DNA of 64,000 nucleotides from Ornithodoros turicata (Eukaryota > Arthropoda > Arachnida > Ixodida > Argasidae): contig NC_088209.1 in NCBI RefSeq assembly GCF_037126465.1, forward strand, positions 11,788,052 to 11,852,051, read 5' to 3'. Of the stretch, positions 12,617-23,579 are shown in pieces. Position 1 is the stretch's first letter; each line of letters begins with the position of its first letter. Both the position numbers and the translations under genes were made by a program. The notes below the pieces were generated by a model. That model saw only the letters and a list, made by a program, of their open reading frames with translations, searched no databases and was not told the DNA's origin.

Positions 12617-12897
12617 TGTCCCGGGTTCCACGTTGCCACGAACATAATGACATGTTGGCTCATCCGTCATTTCCACAGTCCCTCGTGGAAAGCAAAGGTC
12701 GCCCGAGCACCTTTTCCTTACGAACCTTTCTCTCTGGGAGCACGGTCTTTGTATACTGATCAAGCGTTGCAGTGTGACGACAAGGAGAAAAGAGAAATAG
12801 AAGTTCAGCGAATTCGGGTTAGATTTTCAATATTCTCGGATGAGGACATACTGAGCAGAATACACTCTGGTGCAAATATTCATGTGACCGCTATGCA

Positions 12898-13134
12898 CAC
12901 TCTTAGAAATGAACTTCACCACATAGCACGCTCCTAGCCAACCATAATCTCGAATGACAACGTTCTCGCCCCTGATTTGTTGAAAACGGGTGGTGGAGCC
13001 TATTCTGTGCCGTGCATAATGGCACAACATAGGCTCCGCCTCCCGTTTTCAACAAATCAGGGGCGAGAATGTTGTCATTCGAGATGATGGTTGGCTAGGA
13101 GCGTGCTATGTGGTGAAGTTCATTTTTAAGAGTG
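12898..13134. mobile_element. Family F MITE (CCACATAG subfamily)
   Basis: Complete palindromic copy flanked by CA/CA (12896-12897 and 13135-13136). Confidence 0.95.
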
Positions 13135-13267
13135 CAGTATACGTAAAATGCGAAAAGGAAGTAAATAAAATGAGTACAAAGTGAGAATGAACAAAAAATA
13201 AAATAGCAGCATCGGGTACAGGTGGACGACAACGTATCCGATTCCTTGTCTGATAGCAGTCCTCCCC

Positions 13268-13450
13268 TCCATCAGCTCCCGTGGTACAGTGGTTAGCATG
13301 ACCGCTTTCCACTCCGAGACTAGGAGGCGACGTAGGTTCGAATTCCCGCACCGGCTGCGCTGTCTCGGGTTTTCCCTGTTTTTTTTTTTTTTCGACAGAC
13401 TTTCCCGAAGAACGTTGGCACGGTTCCCCATGAAGTCGACCCAGGACGTG
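13268..13450 (+). repeat. tRNA-derived SINE (head plus body)
   Basis: The head has an A-box-like GTGGTACAGTGGTTAGC and a B-box-like GGTTCGAATTC, followed by GCACCGGCTGCGCTGTCTCG and the shared body CACGGTTCCCCATGAAGTCG. This resembles tRNA-derived SINEs described from ixodid ticks (Ruka type); that link is from memory. It is 3'-truncated before the usual trinucleotide tail, and a poly-T run sits in the body. Confidence 0.75.
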
Positions 13451-14027
13451 TACTGACCCCCCTTGTCCCCCCACTCTTTCTAGCTGTCTTCTGTCCATAC
13501 AGCAGTACGTCGCTCGTGGCGACAGTCGCTTCGCGGCGCTAACACGAAAAAAAAAGAACTCTCCCAAAGAAACAAAGGAAAGGGTGCTGGCTAGCTGGTA
13601 TAGATCCACGAAGAAGACCGAGAGACACGGACACGGAAGACGACACACGTGGGTTCTCAGTGTGTCATCTTCTGGGTCCGTGTCTCTCGGTCTTCTTCAA
13701 AGAACTTTCCCCTCCGCCCACTAATACCGACGAGTGTTTCGCGACAGTCCGAGTGAAGGAAGTTAGCGTTACAATGCTGGCCACTCTCGCAGCACCTTCT
13801 CCACAGCGGCTTGTTTTATCTGTCCGAGGAATTAAAAAGGAGAATGCCACGATATCCAGCCTTTAAGAATCCATCGTTTAGAGCCCCCGATTTCGAAATT
13901 AAAGCTCTTATATGAAGAAATGGTGGAGTGATAGTGTTGAATAATGCATATCACTGACAAGCCCCGCAGCACTGGACGATTTGGACGTCCGTAGAAGGCA
14001 TTGTCGTGAATGATAGCTACACTGTTA
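13451..14027. other. Unassigned DNA with short inverted repeat
   Basis: 'gaagaccgagagacacggac' near 13611 recurs inverted at about 13676-13698, giving a hairpin of about 90 bp. Nothing coding recognised. Confidence 0.45.
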
Positions 14028-14042
14028 AAATAGATGGTGGTG

Positions 14043-14158
14043 GTGGTGAAAGGGCTTGCCGTTGTCGGCCTCACGTATGTGGGCAACGTCACGACTCACG
14101 CCCTGGGGAAATGTGCGTCCTGGGCCGACTTCTAGGGGAACTGTGCCGACACATGAAA
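14043..14158 (-). repeat. SINE 3' part inserted in F arm
   Basis: Antisense SINE body and (GGT)n tail: 'ggtggtggtggtgaaagggc' then 'gtcctgggccgacttctagg'. Flanked by AAATAGA on both sides (near 14038-14044 and 14156-14162), a plausible target duplication. Confidence 0.75.
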
Positions 14159-14342
14159 TAGAACTTCACCACATAGCACGCTCCTAGCCAACCACCACTC
14201 CGAATGATATCATTCTCTGTCATGACTCGTGGAAAACAGGGGGAGCATCCGGGACATGCATAATGGGACCCAGACAGGTCCCTCGCCCCATTTTCAGCAA
14301 ATAAAGACACAGACTGATATCATTCGGAAGGAAGGTTGGCTA

Positions 14343-14580
14343 CACTCTTAAAAATGAACTTCACCGCATAGCACGCTCTTAGCCAACCATAATCTCGAAT
14401 GACAACGTTCTCGCCCCTGATTTGTTGAAAACGGAAGGAGGAGCCTATTTTGTGCCCATTATGCACGGCACAAAATAGGCTCCTCCTCCCGTTTTCAACA
14501 AATCAGGGGCGAGAACGTTGTCATTCGAGATTATGGTTGGCTAAGAGCGTGCTATGCGGTGAAGTTCATTTTTAAGAGTG
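14343..14580. mobile_element. Family F MITE nested in another F
   Basis: Complete copy flanked by TA/TA. The host sequence reads 'ggttggc' + TA + insert + TA + 'ggagcgtgctatgtgg', so deleting the insert and one TA restores the normal F arm 'ggttggctaggagcg'. Confidence 0.95.
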
Positions 14581-14621
14581 TAGGAGCGTGCTATGTGGTG
14601 AAGTCCTGATTTAACAGTGTA

Positions 14622-14720
14622 GGTGCGGGGCAGCGGTTAGGCTTAGCAGTTAGGTAAGTTAGTTATGCAGTTAGGTCAGTTAGGTAAGTCTTCAGTTAGT
14701 TAGTTTAGGTTCTTTTACTT
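14622..14720 (+). repeat. Degenerate TTAGG / GTTAG cluster
   Basis: About ten imperfect TTAGG or GTTAG units ('cagttaggtcagttaggtaa'). TTAGG is the common arthropod telomere repeat; this may be interstitial decay or simple coincidence. Confidence 0.4.
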
Positions 14721-14829
14721 ATTGATTTATTCATTTTCTTTTATTTTGATTTTATTATTTTTATTAATTTTTATCTTTTTATTTTTGACAGCTCAGCACG
14801 CGCGGCTTGGGGGCTCCCAACAGCTGGGC

Positions 14830-15096
14830 ACGGACTACGCTGCGCTAGCGCCGTTTGGGATTTTGAACGCTTGAACACTCCGAAGTACTTCGCAACTTTG
14901 TATGAGGCGCTTGTGGATCAGCGGTACGCGGTCAGCCTGCACAGTACCTAGAAGGTGGTCTGGTGAAGCAGCTACACGATGTAACAACGTCTGACGTATC
15001 AATTGGAGCGCTGGATCGGAGTCGGTGAAGTTAGTGATAGCCTGGGCCACGACGTCCGTGGCGTGGTGTGTAGTAGACTTCGGTATGATTGATCGC
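14830..15096 (-). other. Minus-strand open frame, possible terminal exon
   Basis: Reading leftwards from about 15096, after a T-rich tract ending in AG, the frame runs about 80 codons (starting near residues STTHHATDVVAQAI, ending SVQAFKIPNG and a stop). It is followed by an AT-rich zone with several AATAAAA sequences at 14710-14795. This would suit a last exon with a 3' UTR, or the 3' end of a retroelement. No family recognised. Confidence 0.3.
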
Positions 15097-15108
15097 AAGA
15101 AAAAAATA

Positions 15109-15330
15109 TACAGGGTGGTCCACCAACCATGATAGAAATTCGTAGTAGAAAACGTAGGCCCCGGAGTGACATGTGGACAAGGGAATTTTTTTTTCTGCTT
15201 TTGCCACATATTTGGTAACATTTTAATTTGGTTTCAACTGACGGAAAGTTAATTTCTTGAATTGAACTCCGAAATCTTCCAAGGCAACCTAACGTTGCGG
15301 AAATGGGTGGCACGTGGTCATTTTACTCAG
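15109..15330. mobile_element. TACAGGGTGG-ended element fragment
   Basis: TACAGGGTGGTCCACCAACC at 15109 is the terminal motif type of other foldbacks here. The opposite end is not found, so the extent is approximate. Confidence 0.35.
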
Positions 15331-16180
15331 TATAGCACATAATACCACTCGTAATGCAATGGCGTGGAAATGCAATTCGTGGAAATGTGCCCTTGACTCT
15401 GCCTCTTTTTTCACGGCTCATAGTTTGAGCGCAAAGCTGCGAAGAAAGGAGGTTACATTGACAAGCCACACGAGGGAGGAAAGGGTTACAAACGGTTACA
15501 CACGGAACAAACACGCGCGGTGAGTGCGGGAATCAGAGTTAGGTCATCCGACTGCTTGTAACCCTGTAACGGCCGGTACCTGGATTGGCGGTGGACAGTG
15601 CTAATCGTTACGCTACGACGGCATCTGTTCATCACCGACTTACCAAGTGGCCTCATTCAGACATAGGATTTCGGCCCTCAATGTTTTGACATTTCTGACA
15701 CCAATAGGGTAGAGTACCACCCCTGGCGATGAAATTCCCCATTCATGAGAACTGTGCTAGCATTTGCTGTTGAGACCCTGGGCAGAGCACCGAGCCATCA
15801 CAGCTGTTCTGCTGCTTCACTTAATGGATACGTCAATATGAACCATCAGCGCGTGCTTAGTTGGTACGTCAGTGGGCGTATAGTTCGTTTGCAGGTAGGC
15901 TCTACCCTTCTGCACGCAAAACGCTGCATGCCTGCATGATTCACAAAACACTGCAGTATAATAGTTAAACGAAGACCGGGAACGTCGAGATGCTGAACGA
16001 TGTATAAGTACTGTTAAGAAATGGCATATCTGTGTGGAGCAGAGAATGGCGCCCTCGAGGTATACTGGAACTGTCATTGGCCTTCAAGCAAGCGATGTGC
16101 CACCGGTCGCTGCAGTTCATAAAATCTTACAATGGCTTCAGTTCAGTGCAACGATTTCGTGCTCTCTTCGTTCGTTTCTA
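15331..16180. other. Unassigned DNA
   Basis: Nothing recognised beyond low-grade repeats. Confidence 0.4.
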
Positions 16181-16183
16181 CAA

Positions 16184-16408
16184 ACTGAATTTCCCAACAT
16201 AGCACGCTTCCCGACAACTGTGGTTACGGATGACGTCTCCTGATTTGTTGTAAATGGGAGACAGCGACTCTGTCGTGGAAACATTATGCATATGTCCAAG
16301 ATACAGGCGTCTCCTCCCGTTTTGAACGAATCGAGAGAGATAACGGTATAATTCGGAATCGTGGTTTGCTGGACGCCTGCTATGTGGTGAAGCTTCGTTC
16401 TAGCAGTG
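16184..16408. mobile_element. Diverged family F MITE
   Basis: Old copy retaining 'catagcacgct', 'tcctgatttgttg', 'cctcccgttttgaac' and 'ctgctatgtggtgaag', ending CTAGCAGTG before TA. Confidence 0.75.
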
Positions 16409-16596
16409 TACACGCTCAACTCACACCGGCACGCAGCACTGCGCTGCACGAAAAGAGACCTGAGGAATTCGCTATGACGCGCATAAACCACATGCACGCA
16501 TGCGGACCGTTATAATTCGCATGGACTGAGTTTTTCTTTTCTCTTTTTTAAGGAGGGGCGTTTTAACAATGACAGTAACAGAATTCCAAGAGACGC

Positions 16597-16803
16597 GCGT
16601 GGTTTGTCGCCAGTTAGTTTAACATTCTGTCTAATTACTCAGACAAGACTAATTAACCAACTTTTATAATGTAAGAAGTAGGCCTGCGAAATACAAAACG
16701 GGTTGTCATGTTGTTTTTATTATTTCGCGGGAGTAAGTGAATGTTGCGTGGTTTGTCGCCAGTAGTTTAATATTCTACCTAATTACTTAGATCAGACTAA
16801 CAG
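16597..16803 (+). repeat. Local direct duplication
   Basis: 'gtggtttgtcgccagt' plus about 45 further bases at 16597-16660 recurs at 16747-16803, about 150 bp apart. Origin unknown. Confidence 0.6.
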
Positions 16804-16808
16804 AGAGA

Positions 16809-17063
16809 GAGAAGACAACACACAAAGTGCACTTTGTTGGAAACCCCGATCGGTCGTTTGAAAGGGCGCTCCACAATATTTAAAGCGAGACATCCGCGCT
16901 TAGGCCAACTTAAAGCTGGGTAATCAGTTTTATCGAATTCGTTAATTACACATAATGAAAACGATACTTGTGATTACAATACACGAGTGGTAGCTCGCGT
17001 ATAGAGCGCTCCGTCTGTTTTTAAACCTTCGTGAACGACCTTTAGTGATTGGTTGTGACGCCC
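16809..17063. other. Unassigned DNA
   Basis: No gene or repeat recognised. Confidence 0.35.
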
Positions 17064-17240
17064 TGTGTACAGGGTGTTCTACCGAACGTGTTCGAAAATC
17101 TCATTATGGAACGTACTAGTCTGAAAAATATGAGATCAACGCTATTTGTTTTGCGGGAGCTTTTAACGTGACTTCCGAGCTTTTTCAAGTCGTGAGGAAT
17201 TGAATTATCGGAATTTAATTTCGAAATTTGCCGGGTCAAG
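17064..17240. mobile_element. TACAGGGTGTTC-ended element fragment
   Basis: GTACAGGGTGTTCTACCGAA begins a segment with the common foldback terminus. The second end is not located. Confidence 0.35.
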
Positions 17241-17372
17241 GTCACGGTTTTTTGCCAGAAACTAAAAGCGCAGACAATTACCGCGCTTCAAGACGACAGT
17301 TTTCGTGTGTGTGTGTTTTTTTTTCTTCTCTTTTCTTTTCTTTCTTTTTTTTTTTTTTGTATATGTTCTGCA

Positions 17373-17948
17373 TTAGGAAAGGTATTTTGCAATGGAGTGG
17401 AGGTAAATCCCACATGCACTTTCTGCTTGGGACAAAAAATAAAAAAGAAATAAAACGTGAGGCGTGCTTGGCAAATTTCGCGAGTGAATTCAAACAAACT
17501 CAATCAATTGCGACTTAAAATTGATAGACGTGTTCGAAAGCCACGAAAAAAGGTCTCCCGAGGTAGGCCTGACCCCATCATTTTTAATTTGATTTCTCAA
17601 TACGATTATTTAACACCTCAGGTGACACATCCGTTATGTGCCGCATATCAAACCAGTCAAACTTTCAATGCACGTACCTGCTGGCAGCGTCGCTAACAGA
17701 GAGGCTTCGACGGCTGCGGGAGGTTTTTTGCCACCCCACGTGATCCATCTGCCGTACAGAATGTCCTTGAGGAGCTCCGCCCTCACCGGGATTGGAGACG
17801 ATATGCACCGTAACCTGTAAAAAACATAATCTCGTGGTTACAGACATGTAGTACAGGCACAAAATAAAGATGTAAAAAAAAATAGAATGTTGAATATCAT
17901 CTTACGTATGTGCCGGTCCATCCATGCTCCTCCAGATATTAAAGCACG
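17373..17948 (-). CDS. Putative spliced gene end, three exons
   Basis: Read leftwards, three segments form one frame. Exon A, 17948-17906, ends at donor GTAAGA; its 5' edge is uncertain. Exon B, 17814-17678 (137 bp), follows acceptor TTTTTTACAG and ends CCAGCAG at donor GTACGTG. Exon C, 17422-17373, follows a long T-rich tract ending CCAAGCAG. Phases agree: A leaves two bases and B supplies one; B leaves one and C supplies two. The frame then closes at a TAA (17375-17373). The encoded tail is about 75 residues, including YGRWITWGGKKPPAAVEASL and a C-terminus ESACGIYLHSIAKYLS. I do not recognise the family; no membrane segment or known motif is seen. The 5' exons are not located and may lie beyond 17948. 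Consensus splice sites with matching phase are the only evidence, so a decayed gene is also possible. Confidence 0.42.
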
Positions 17949-17959
17949 CTAGACGTCTT

Positions 17960-18935
17960 CATGGACGTTGCTGCCATGCCCAATTTCACAATGTTCTCAC
18001 GGACAACTCTGTCACTCGTTGGATCTACTGTACTACCCCCCCGATATGCTTTGCCTCTAATTTTCCTTCTTTCCCGTCCCCTTTCCACGCTCTCTTCACC
18101 CATAAAAAGCTTGCCTACAAGTCCCTCACCACTTCCTACTGTTCACGAACCCCCCCATCCCTCTTGAATTCCCCCCCATTAGATCAGCACACAAAACCAA
18201 AGCCGATCGCCGGCCGATTGGCGCGCCACGCATCGGTAGGCGGAGTTTTAGCGGGACATACGCGAAACAAAAAAGAAGCAGACGAAACATTTCCTATCTT
18301 TCCCGCCAATTTAGCCTTCACGATTTGGGGGGGCTGTGACAACTTTATGATTTTGCACGCCGTAATATTCGTTCGTTTGCTCAATTTCGAGCCTGCTTTT
18401 GCTATTATTACTGTTGTTATTGACTCACGTAACTTAATTTGATGCTGAGATTCCGCGTGGGTGAGATTAGATCAACGGGTTAGCTGTAAGCGGCGGCTGC
18501 GCGAAATTCATCGGTATGCTCATAACAGTACAGACTACCTTGAACTAGCAGACGGCTGCCGAGTGATTATCAGTGATATTCAGCGCGTGCACGATGGCGC
18601 GTTTATTCAATTAGACAAACGTGATCCACTGTTTTGGGGATGAATGCGGTGTTTGCAACGCATTTCTGGCAGCGTCAGGAAAGCTGGGGGAGGTTGGAGT
18701 TTGGGGAGGGGCTGGGGAAGAGTAGCCCCGAAAAACTTGCTTCTTGGTAATATCGAGACGTTGCCATCGTAAAGCCATTAACACAACACATTGGTCAGCA
18801 ACAAGTCATTAGTAAGCGCGGTTGAACTTGTGGAGTACCGTGTTTCGCATATGAGTGTAATGGCAACATATAAAACAATAAACATGAAAAGAAGGGAAAT
18901 AAATGCAGTGTTGGTTACGAAACAACTCAGGGAAA
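17960..18935. other. Unassigned DNA
   Basis: A long plus-strand open frame (17924-18442) is Pro/Ser-rich because of C-rich tracts and shows no family. The stretch may hold upstream exons or introns of the minus-strand gene at 17.4-17.9 kb, but none can be defined. Confidence 0.4.
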
Positions 18936-18939
18936 GGAG

Positions 18940-19235
18940 GTGCTGATGTCGGGAGTCGAACCCGGGTCCTCTGATCTCCGGTCAGGTACCGCAAACGTAT
19001 TTTTATTCGCGATGCATTAATTTTCGCGCATCTCGCGACCGCTAAAAAAATCGCGAAAAATTGTACTCGCGAACACATTGACCCCGAACGGACCTGGAAT
19101 CGCGAAATTAAACACTCGCGAATAACTTCCCGAATGCGATTCGCGAAAATTAATACATCGCGAATAAAAATACGTTTGCGGTATGCTATCCGCTACATCA
19201 CACCACCGTCAGTAATTGCGGTCTGCCTGGGCCAA
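18940..19235 (-). repeat. tRNA-headed SINE split by a MITE
   Basis: On the minus strand, GATGTAGCGGATAGC (A-box side, about 19200) and GGGTTCGACTCCCGAC (B-box side, about 18960) are separated by an inserted palindrome at 18989-19181. Removing it gives a continuous tRNA-like head. Confidence 0.65.
18989..19181. mobile_element. 193-bp palindromic MITE with TA target
   Basis: Starts CCGCAAACGTATTTTTATTC and ends with its complement, flanked by TA/TA. Internal arms are rich in TTCGCG. TA duplication suggests mobilisation by a Tc1/mariner-type transposase (inference). Confidence 0.85.
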
Positions 19236-20006
19236 TTCTCGTTCTGTACGTAGTATTGGTTATTACGATTATCAGGCAAATGCGGGCAGCGCGCATGTGA
19301 CAATTTCCACGTCGACAAAGTATACGGGTTGGGTCATTTATTCAGAGTAGCGCGTCACCCATGATGTGTCCTTGTCCGATATTTATCGCGAAAGCGGCGT
19401 GTTTGCTCGTTTATTTCTGGGGGGGGGGGATGTTTTGAAGGGAGCAGCCAAATTGGTCGTGTGACGAATTCAATCTCTTCCGTATTTTTTTCGCAAACAT
19501 CAACATCAACTGCTGTGCGCGAGAGAAGTATATGAGTCACGTGTGGCCAAGGAAATGCCAATGGCTCATTAAGGTAATGCCCCTGCATCACGAGAAATGG
19601 GATGTCATTTCCAGCGAATGACATTCATGACGAATGACGTACATTGGTGCTACGAAGAGAGAGAGAGAAAGATCTTTAAAAAAATTTAGGGGCGGGCTGT
19701 TTTCGTTGAAGAGGTCTGCGAGGTTTCGGGCAGAATTAGCGTTACTTGAACTTCAACGGAACTTAATCGAAATTCAATGATTTTGTTAGTTAATTAGTGT
19801 TGCCTTTCAATGGAAGCAACGGAGTACGTCTTTACGCGGGGGCGGCCTTATTCGTAAGAGCAACGCGCAGACAACGCCAAAAACAGTGCGGGAGTCTATA
19901 GAGTTTTAGCAGACCGTTGATAACGTGACTTGCGTCGAACCGTATCAACCGGAAGCAATCAGTGGATAAGATTCTGAGTCACGCACAACTGCGATTGGTT
20001 CCGATA
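19236..20006. other. Unassigned DNA
   Basis: A G9 run at 19420-19428 and a GA-rich tract near 19657-19672. No gene recognised. Confidence 0.4.
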
Positions 20007-20014
20007 GGCACGAT

Positions 20015-20887
20015 CATATAGATTGAGACTCGTCAAAAAGAACTCGTTACAAGTTAAGTTCCCGTGTGCAAACTGTAACTAAGTTAATAACCAAGTTCTT
20101 CAGCCTGAAATGTAACTCGCAGTTACTAGGTTACTTTAAAAAAAGAACGAGTTACTTCCAAGTTACTTCGGACACAAAATAGCATTACGCAGGTGCAGCG
20201 CGCGTGAGCAGTTGAGTTAGACCTTGAGTTGTCTGCGGAGGAGTGCAATACGCTTAGATCGTTTTCGTTTATGTCCAACAATAGACCTCTCCCTGTTTGT
20301 AAACAAATGACGTCATAGTGTTCGACAGCGCCACAAATTTGGTAGGACTGAACTACGCTTGAAGCTAGAAGTGAACAAGGTCACGCCCGAAAGCCACGGT
20401 CTTGAGGGGATTACGATATGGTCCCTTAAAGGGACGCGACCATCGATCCTGCTTTTCTTTCAATGGGAGGCAGCGCACAAGTGCCCGTTCGTGGAACCCA
20501 GCCCTCTTCTACCAATGTCACGATGACGTTTCTCTGGTAGAGGTCTATTCGGACGCTTTGCATCTTACTCCCTGTAGGCGCACAATGGTTCAGCTTCATT
20601 TCAATGGCAGCGGTTCTTACTTCCCGAATAAAATACTGTCATTGATTGAATATCACGTTTTATGGCAAAAAAATGCCACGAAGGAACCGGAGAGAAAACA
20701 AGAAAATATGTGGACGTGAGTGAAAAGCCAGTTAAAAGTAACTTGGAACTTAAGTTACTTTGGCAAAGTTACCTGAAAAAGGAACGAGTTCCTCTGAAAG
20801 TTACCACGGTGTAAAAGTACCGAGTTAAGTTACAAGTTACCAAAAAAAAAGGAACTTAGTTACAGTAACGAGCTACCTCGAACTCTG
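20015..20887 (-). mobile_element. hAT-type element, family C, copy 2 (inverse orientation)
   Basis: Perfect 8-bp duplication GGCACGAT at 20007-20014 and 20888-20895. Ends are CATATAGATTGAGACTCGTC and the complement of CAGAGTTCGAGGTAGC. Colinear in reverse with 9851-10749, including subterminal AAGTAACTCGTTAC motifs and the same core ('gacgtcatagtgttcgacag'). Non-coding. Confidence 0.93.
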
Positions 20888-20895
20888 GGCACGAT

Positions 20896-21326
20896 AACCT
20901 TATCAACGGTATACTAAAACTCACTAATATCTGGGCGTAAGCATGCCTTTGGCCCACGTTATCAGCGCGCAGTTGTGGTATGGATATCTGGATTTGCAAC
21001 ATAGTCGCAACAATTGCGAAAATTTTAATTAGACAAATTGTATTAATTTAATTGGTTTATCCCCCCCCCCCCCCCAGCAAACTGTGACGCAACAACGGGC
21101 AACAACGTTACATGAAAATGCTGAAGTGTCAGTCTCATAAGCGAAAGTAAACGCAAATTCTTCGTTCAGCCATAACGGATGAGACAGGATCCGTGAAGTA
21201 CTGGGTCTGCACTATGGTAGGTGCTTCCATTTGTCATCCGTTTTTTTTTTTTTTGTCCTTTTCAAAACAGCGTGGAAGCGAACCGTTCAGCCACAACTCG
21301 CCACGGTCGTTCCAGTATGGGGATCA
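20896..21326. other. Unassigned DNA
   Basis: Contains a C-run at about 21061-21076 and a T-run near 21241-21254. No gene recognised. Confidence 0.4.
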
Positions 21327-21334
21327 AGATGGGG

Positions 21335-22296
21335 CAGACTTGTGCCCGTTACTCGAAAAAAGTAATTGATTACCGTTACCGTTACTTCTACGGATAAAGT
21401 AATTGATTACCGTTACCAGTTACTCGACTCCAAATGTAATTGAGTAATGAGTAGAAAAGTAACGCGTTACTCCGGTCGTTACTTTGCATTCACGCAAAAT
21501 ATACCCGTCTCTGTGTGCCTCAAAAAAGGGAGAGAGAAAAAAAAAAGACGTTCAACAGCTTCACAGCTGGAGTAACACGAAAAACAAAAACGTGTAGGAT
21601 CTGTACAGCTTGACACAAATTGACATTGACATTCATTGTCATTAACTTATTTGTTGTTGTTGTTGACACAAAGGTTTACGGAACATGGCACTTGCATATT
21701 TCTTCAACGGAGTGGCCCCCCTGTTGCTATCAGGAAGAGATCGAATGAGGAACGGGCTATTTTATTCACATCTCAGTATCTGTGTCCGCTGCACTTTCCT
21801 GTGAGAGTGTCGCTCCAATAGAGAAACGCGACACCCCTGTGTTCCGTAAGCTTTTGTCTCAAGCTGTACGTATACTGTATTTATCGCCCGGGAAGACATT
21901 GACCCGGTTGTGGAAGAGCATTGCGTGGAACTTCCACATGACTCCCTCAACCTCCAAAGCTTCTGGTACCACCACACTGGTGTAGGAAGCGATTAAGGAG
22001 AGTGACCCATAAATTTCAGAATATCATTACAATGACCTTCTACTGACTTGCTATAGTAGAACGGCCCAACAAAGGCTGACGGTACGAGGGGCTTGACTTC
22101 GGGCAGAGCATCTGAAAGATAAGTTAATCTCTGCCGGAAAAGTAATCAATTACTGAGTAATCGATTACTCAGAAAACTAATTGATTACTCGAAAAATTAC
22201 TTTGACAATAAAGTAACTGATTACTCGAAAAATTACTCAAAAAAGTAATTGATTACAAGTAACGCAATTACTAGTAACGCGTTACGCACAAGTCTG
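21335..22296. mobile_element. hAT-type element, family D
   Basis: Perfect terminal inverted repeat CAGACTTGTGC / GCACAAGTCTG and perfect 8-bp duplication AGATGGGG (21327-21334 and 22297-22304). Subterminal zones at both ends are arrays of AGTAATTGATTAC-like palindromes. The 962-bp element has no transposase frame. Confidence 0.95.
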
Positions 22297-22304
22297 AGAT
22301 GGGG

Positions 22305-23080
22305 CCGTGCCTTCCCCGCTGGAACTCCGCGACCGCCTGTGTTTCCCGCTCTTTGCTCGCAGGTCGTCGTGACTTATACTCGTGTATCGTCATAATAACC
22401 TGCATCTCATCCCCCCTCCCCCCATATTTAGAATATATCTCGTTTTTCGTAGAGTTTTTGCGCTTTTCACCATTTGCGCGTCTTTTTCTCGAAAGTAAGC
22501 GCACGCTTTCCTTCTATAGTGAGCAGTACTTGCTGTACTATTTTGTCGGTGAATATTTTTAAAAATCTTCGAAATATGCAGTAAAAATCCTCAATATACG
22601 TAGTGTTCTTCATTGTTCTTAGTACGAAAGCAATGCATCAACTTCCTAGAAAAACGTGAGTATTTTATGGGGGATAACATAAAGCCGCCTTCGTTCTGCG
22701 GCACACAAAGAATATACTTGCGCCACAGATATAAATCATGGAACTGAAGGCTTTGCGTTCGTGATTAAAAAAGCCTTTACGCAGACTAGCTGCATGTTAT
22801 ATAGACGAAACGAATTACGGCCAATCAAGCAAGAGCGTGTGCAACTTGAAAAACACTTTCATACGTACATACATATATCTTAGTGTTTTTCGTGTTGACC
22901 ATGCTCAGACTTTTTTTCGTTATGGCTTTGCGTTCTGCACTGCATCACACCGATTAAAATTCGAACGCCGTCTGCCTTCGCAACGGTAATGTGGCGAAGG
23001 TGAAGTAGCCTATAGAGCCCATCTGCCATCCACGCAGTGGAAGATGGAGCAGCCGGTGTACGGGCTGAAGTAGTGATGCA
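22305..23080. other. Unassigned DNA
   Basis: No family recognised. A short minus-strand frame at 22954-23139 has no support. Confidence 0.35.
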
Positions 23081-23084
23081 GGTC

Positions 23085-23425
23085 TATCGATAAATTCACT
23101 ATTCACTAAATTCACTATCGATACTATCGATAGTGACATACGTGCTGAAATAATCTTTTAAGTGCTTTCACACGTCAAGCGTCCTGGAACAGCTGGTCGC
23201 ACCAGTGCAATCTAAGTTTCCTTTTTCTTTTTCTTTTTTTGTTGTTGTTATCTCTATTCTATTCTATTCTACTATCGATAGTCTTTTCTAAACAATCAGT
23301 GGTGTGGAAGAACTATTGATATATAGTTTTACGATAATTCAATATCGATAGTACTGTTCTTTTCTCTCTCTCTCCCTCTCTCTCTTTACTATCGATAGCT
23401 AGATTTGGTTCTCACTATCGATGCC
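23085..23425. repeat. Cluster of CTATCGATAG palindromes, probable transposon end
   Basis: At least six ACTATCGATAGT-type palindromes occur between 23085 and 23425, separated by CT-rich and T-rich tracts. The pattern matches the subterminal arrays of the hAT families in this window, but no terminal repeats or 8-bp duplication were located. Confidence 0.55.
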
Positions 23426-23579
23426 TTCGTTTCCGTATCACCTTGTTCCCGTACTGTCTCTGTTGTTATCAGTAGTTCTTGTTCGTTTCCGTCTTCGTTT
23501 TCGCAATGGCACAGTGATAACGAAAAGAGAATATCCCGTGTGACACAAGTGCTTTCAATATTGCTGCTGTAATGGATTA

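Larger units (their letters stand above)
14030..14619. mobile_element. Diverged family F MITE holding a SINE and a second F
   Basis: Starts CACTGTTAAAATAGA after TA (14028-14029) and ends ATTTAACAGTG at 14619 before TA. The left arm is split by an antisense SINE (14043-14158) and the right arm by a complete F copy (14343-14580). Removing both restores a recognisable F palindrome running from the terminus into GAACTTCACCACATAGC. Confidence 0.85.

Noticed and set aside
17278..17518. Lys- or Phe-rich frames on both strands
   Set aside because: Caused by the long T-tract that serves as a probable splice acceptor of the minus-strand gene.
17924..18442. 172-codon plus-strand frame
   Set aside because: Pro/Ser bias from C-rich DNA; no homology pattern and an opposite-strand gene candidate adjoins it.
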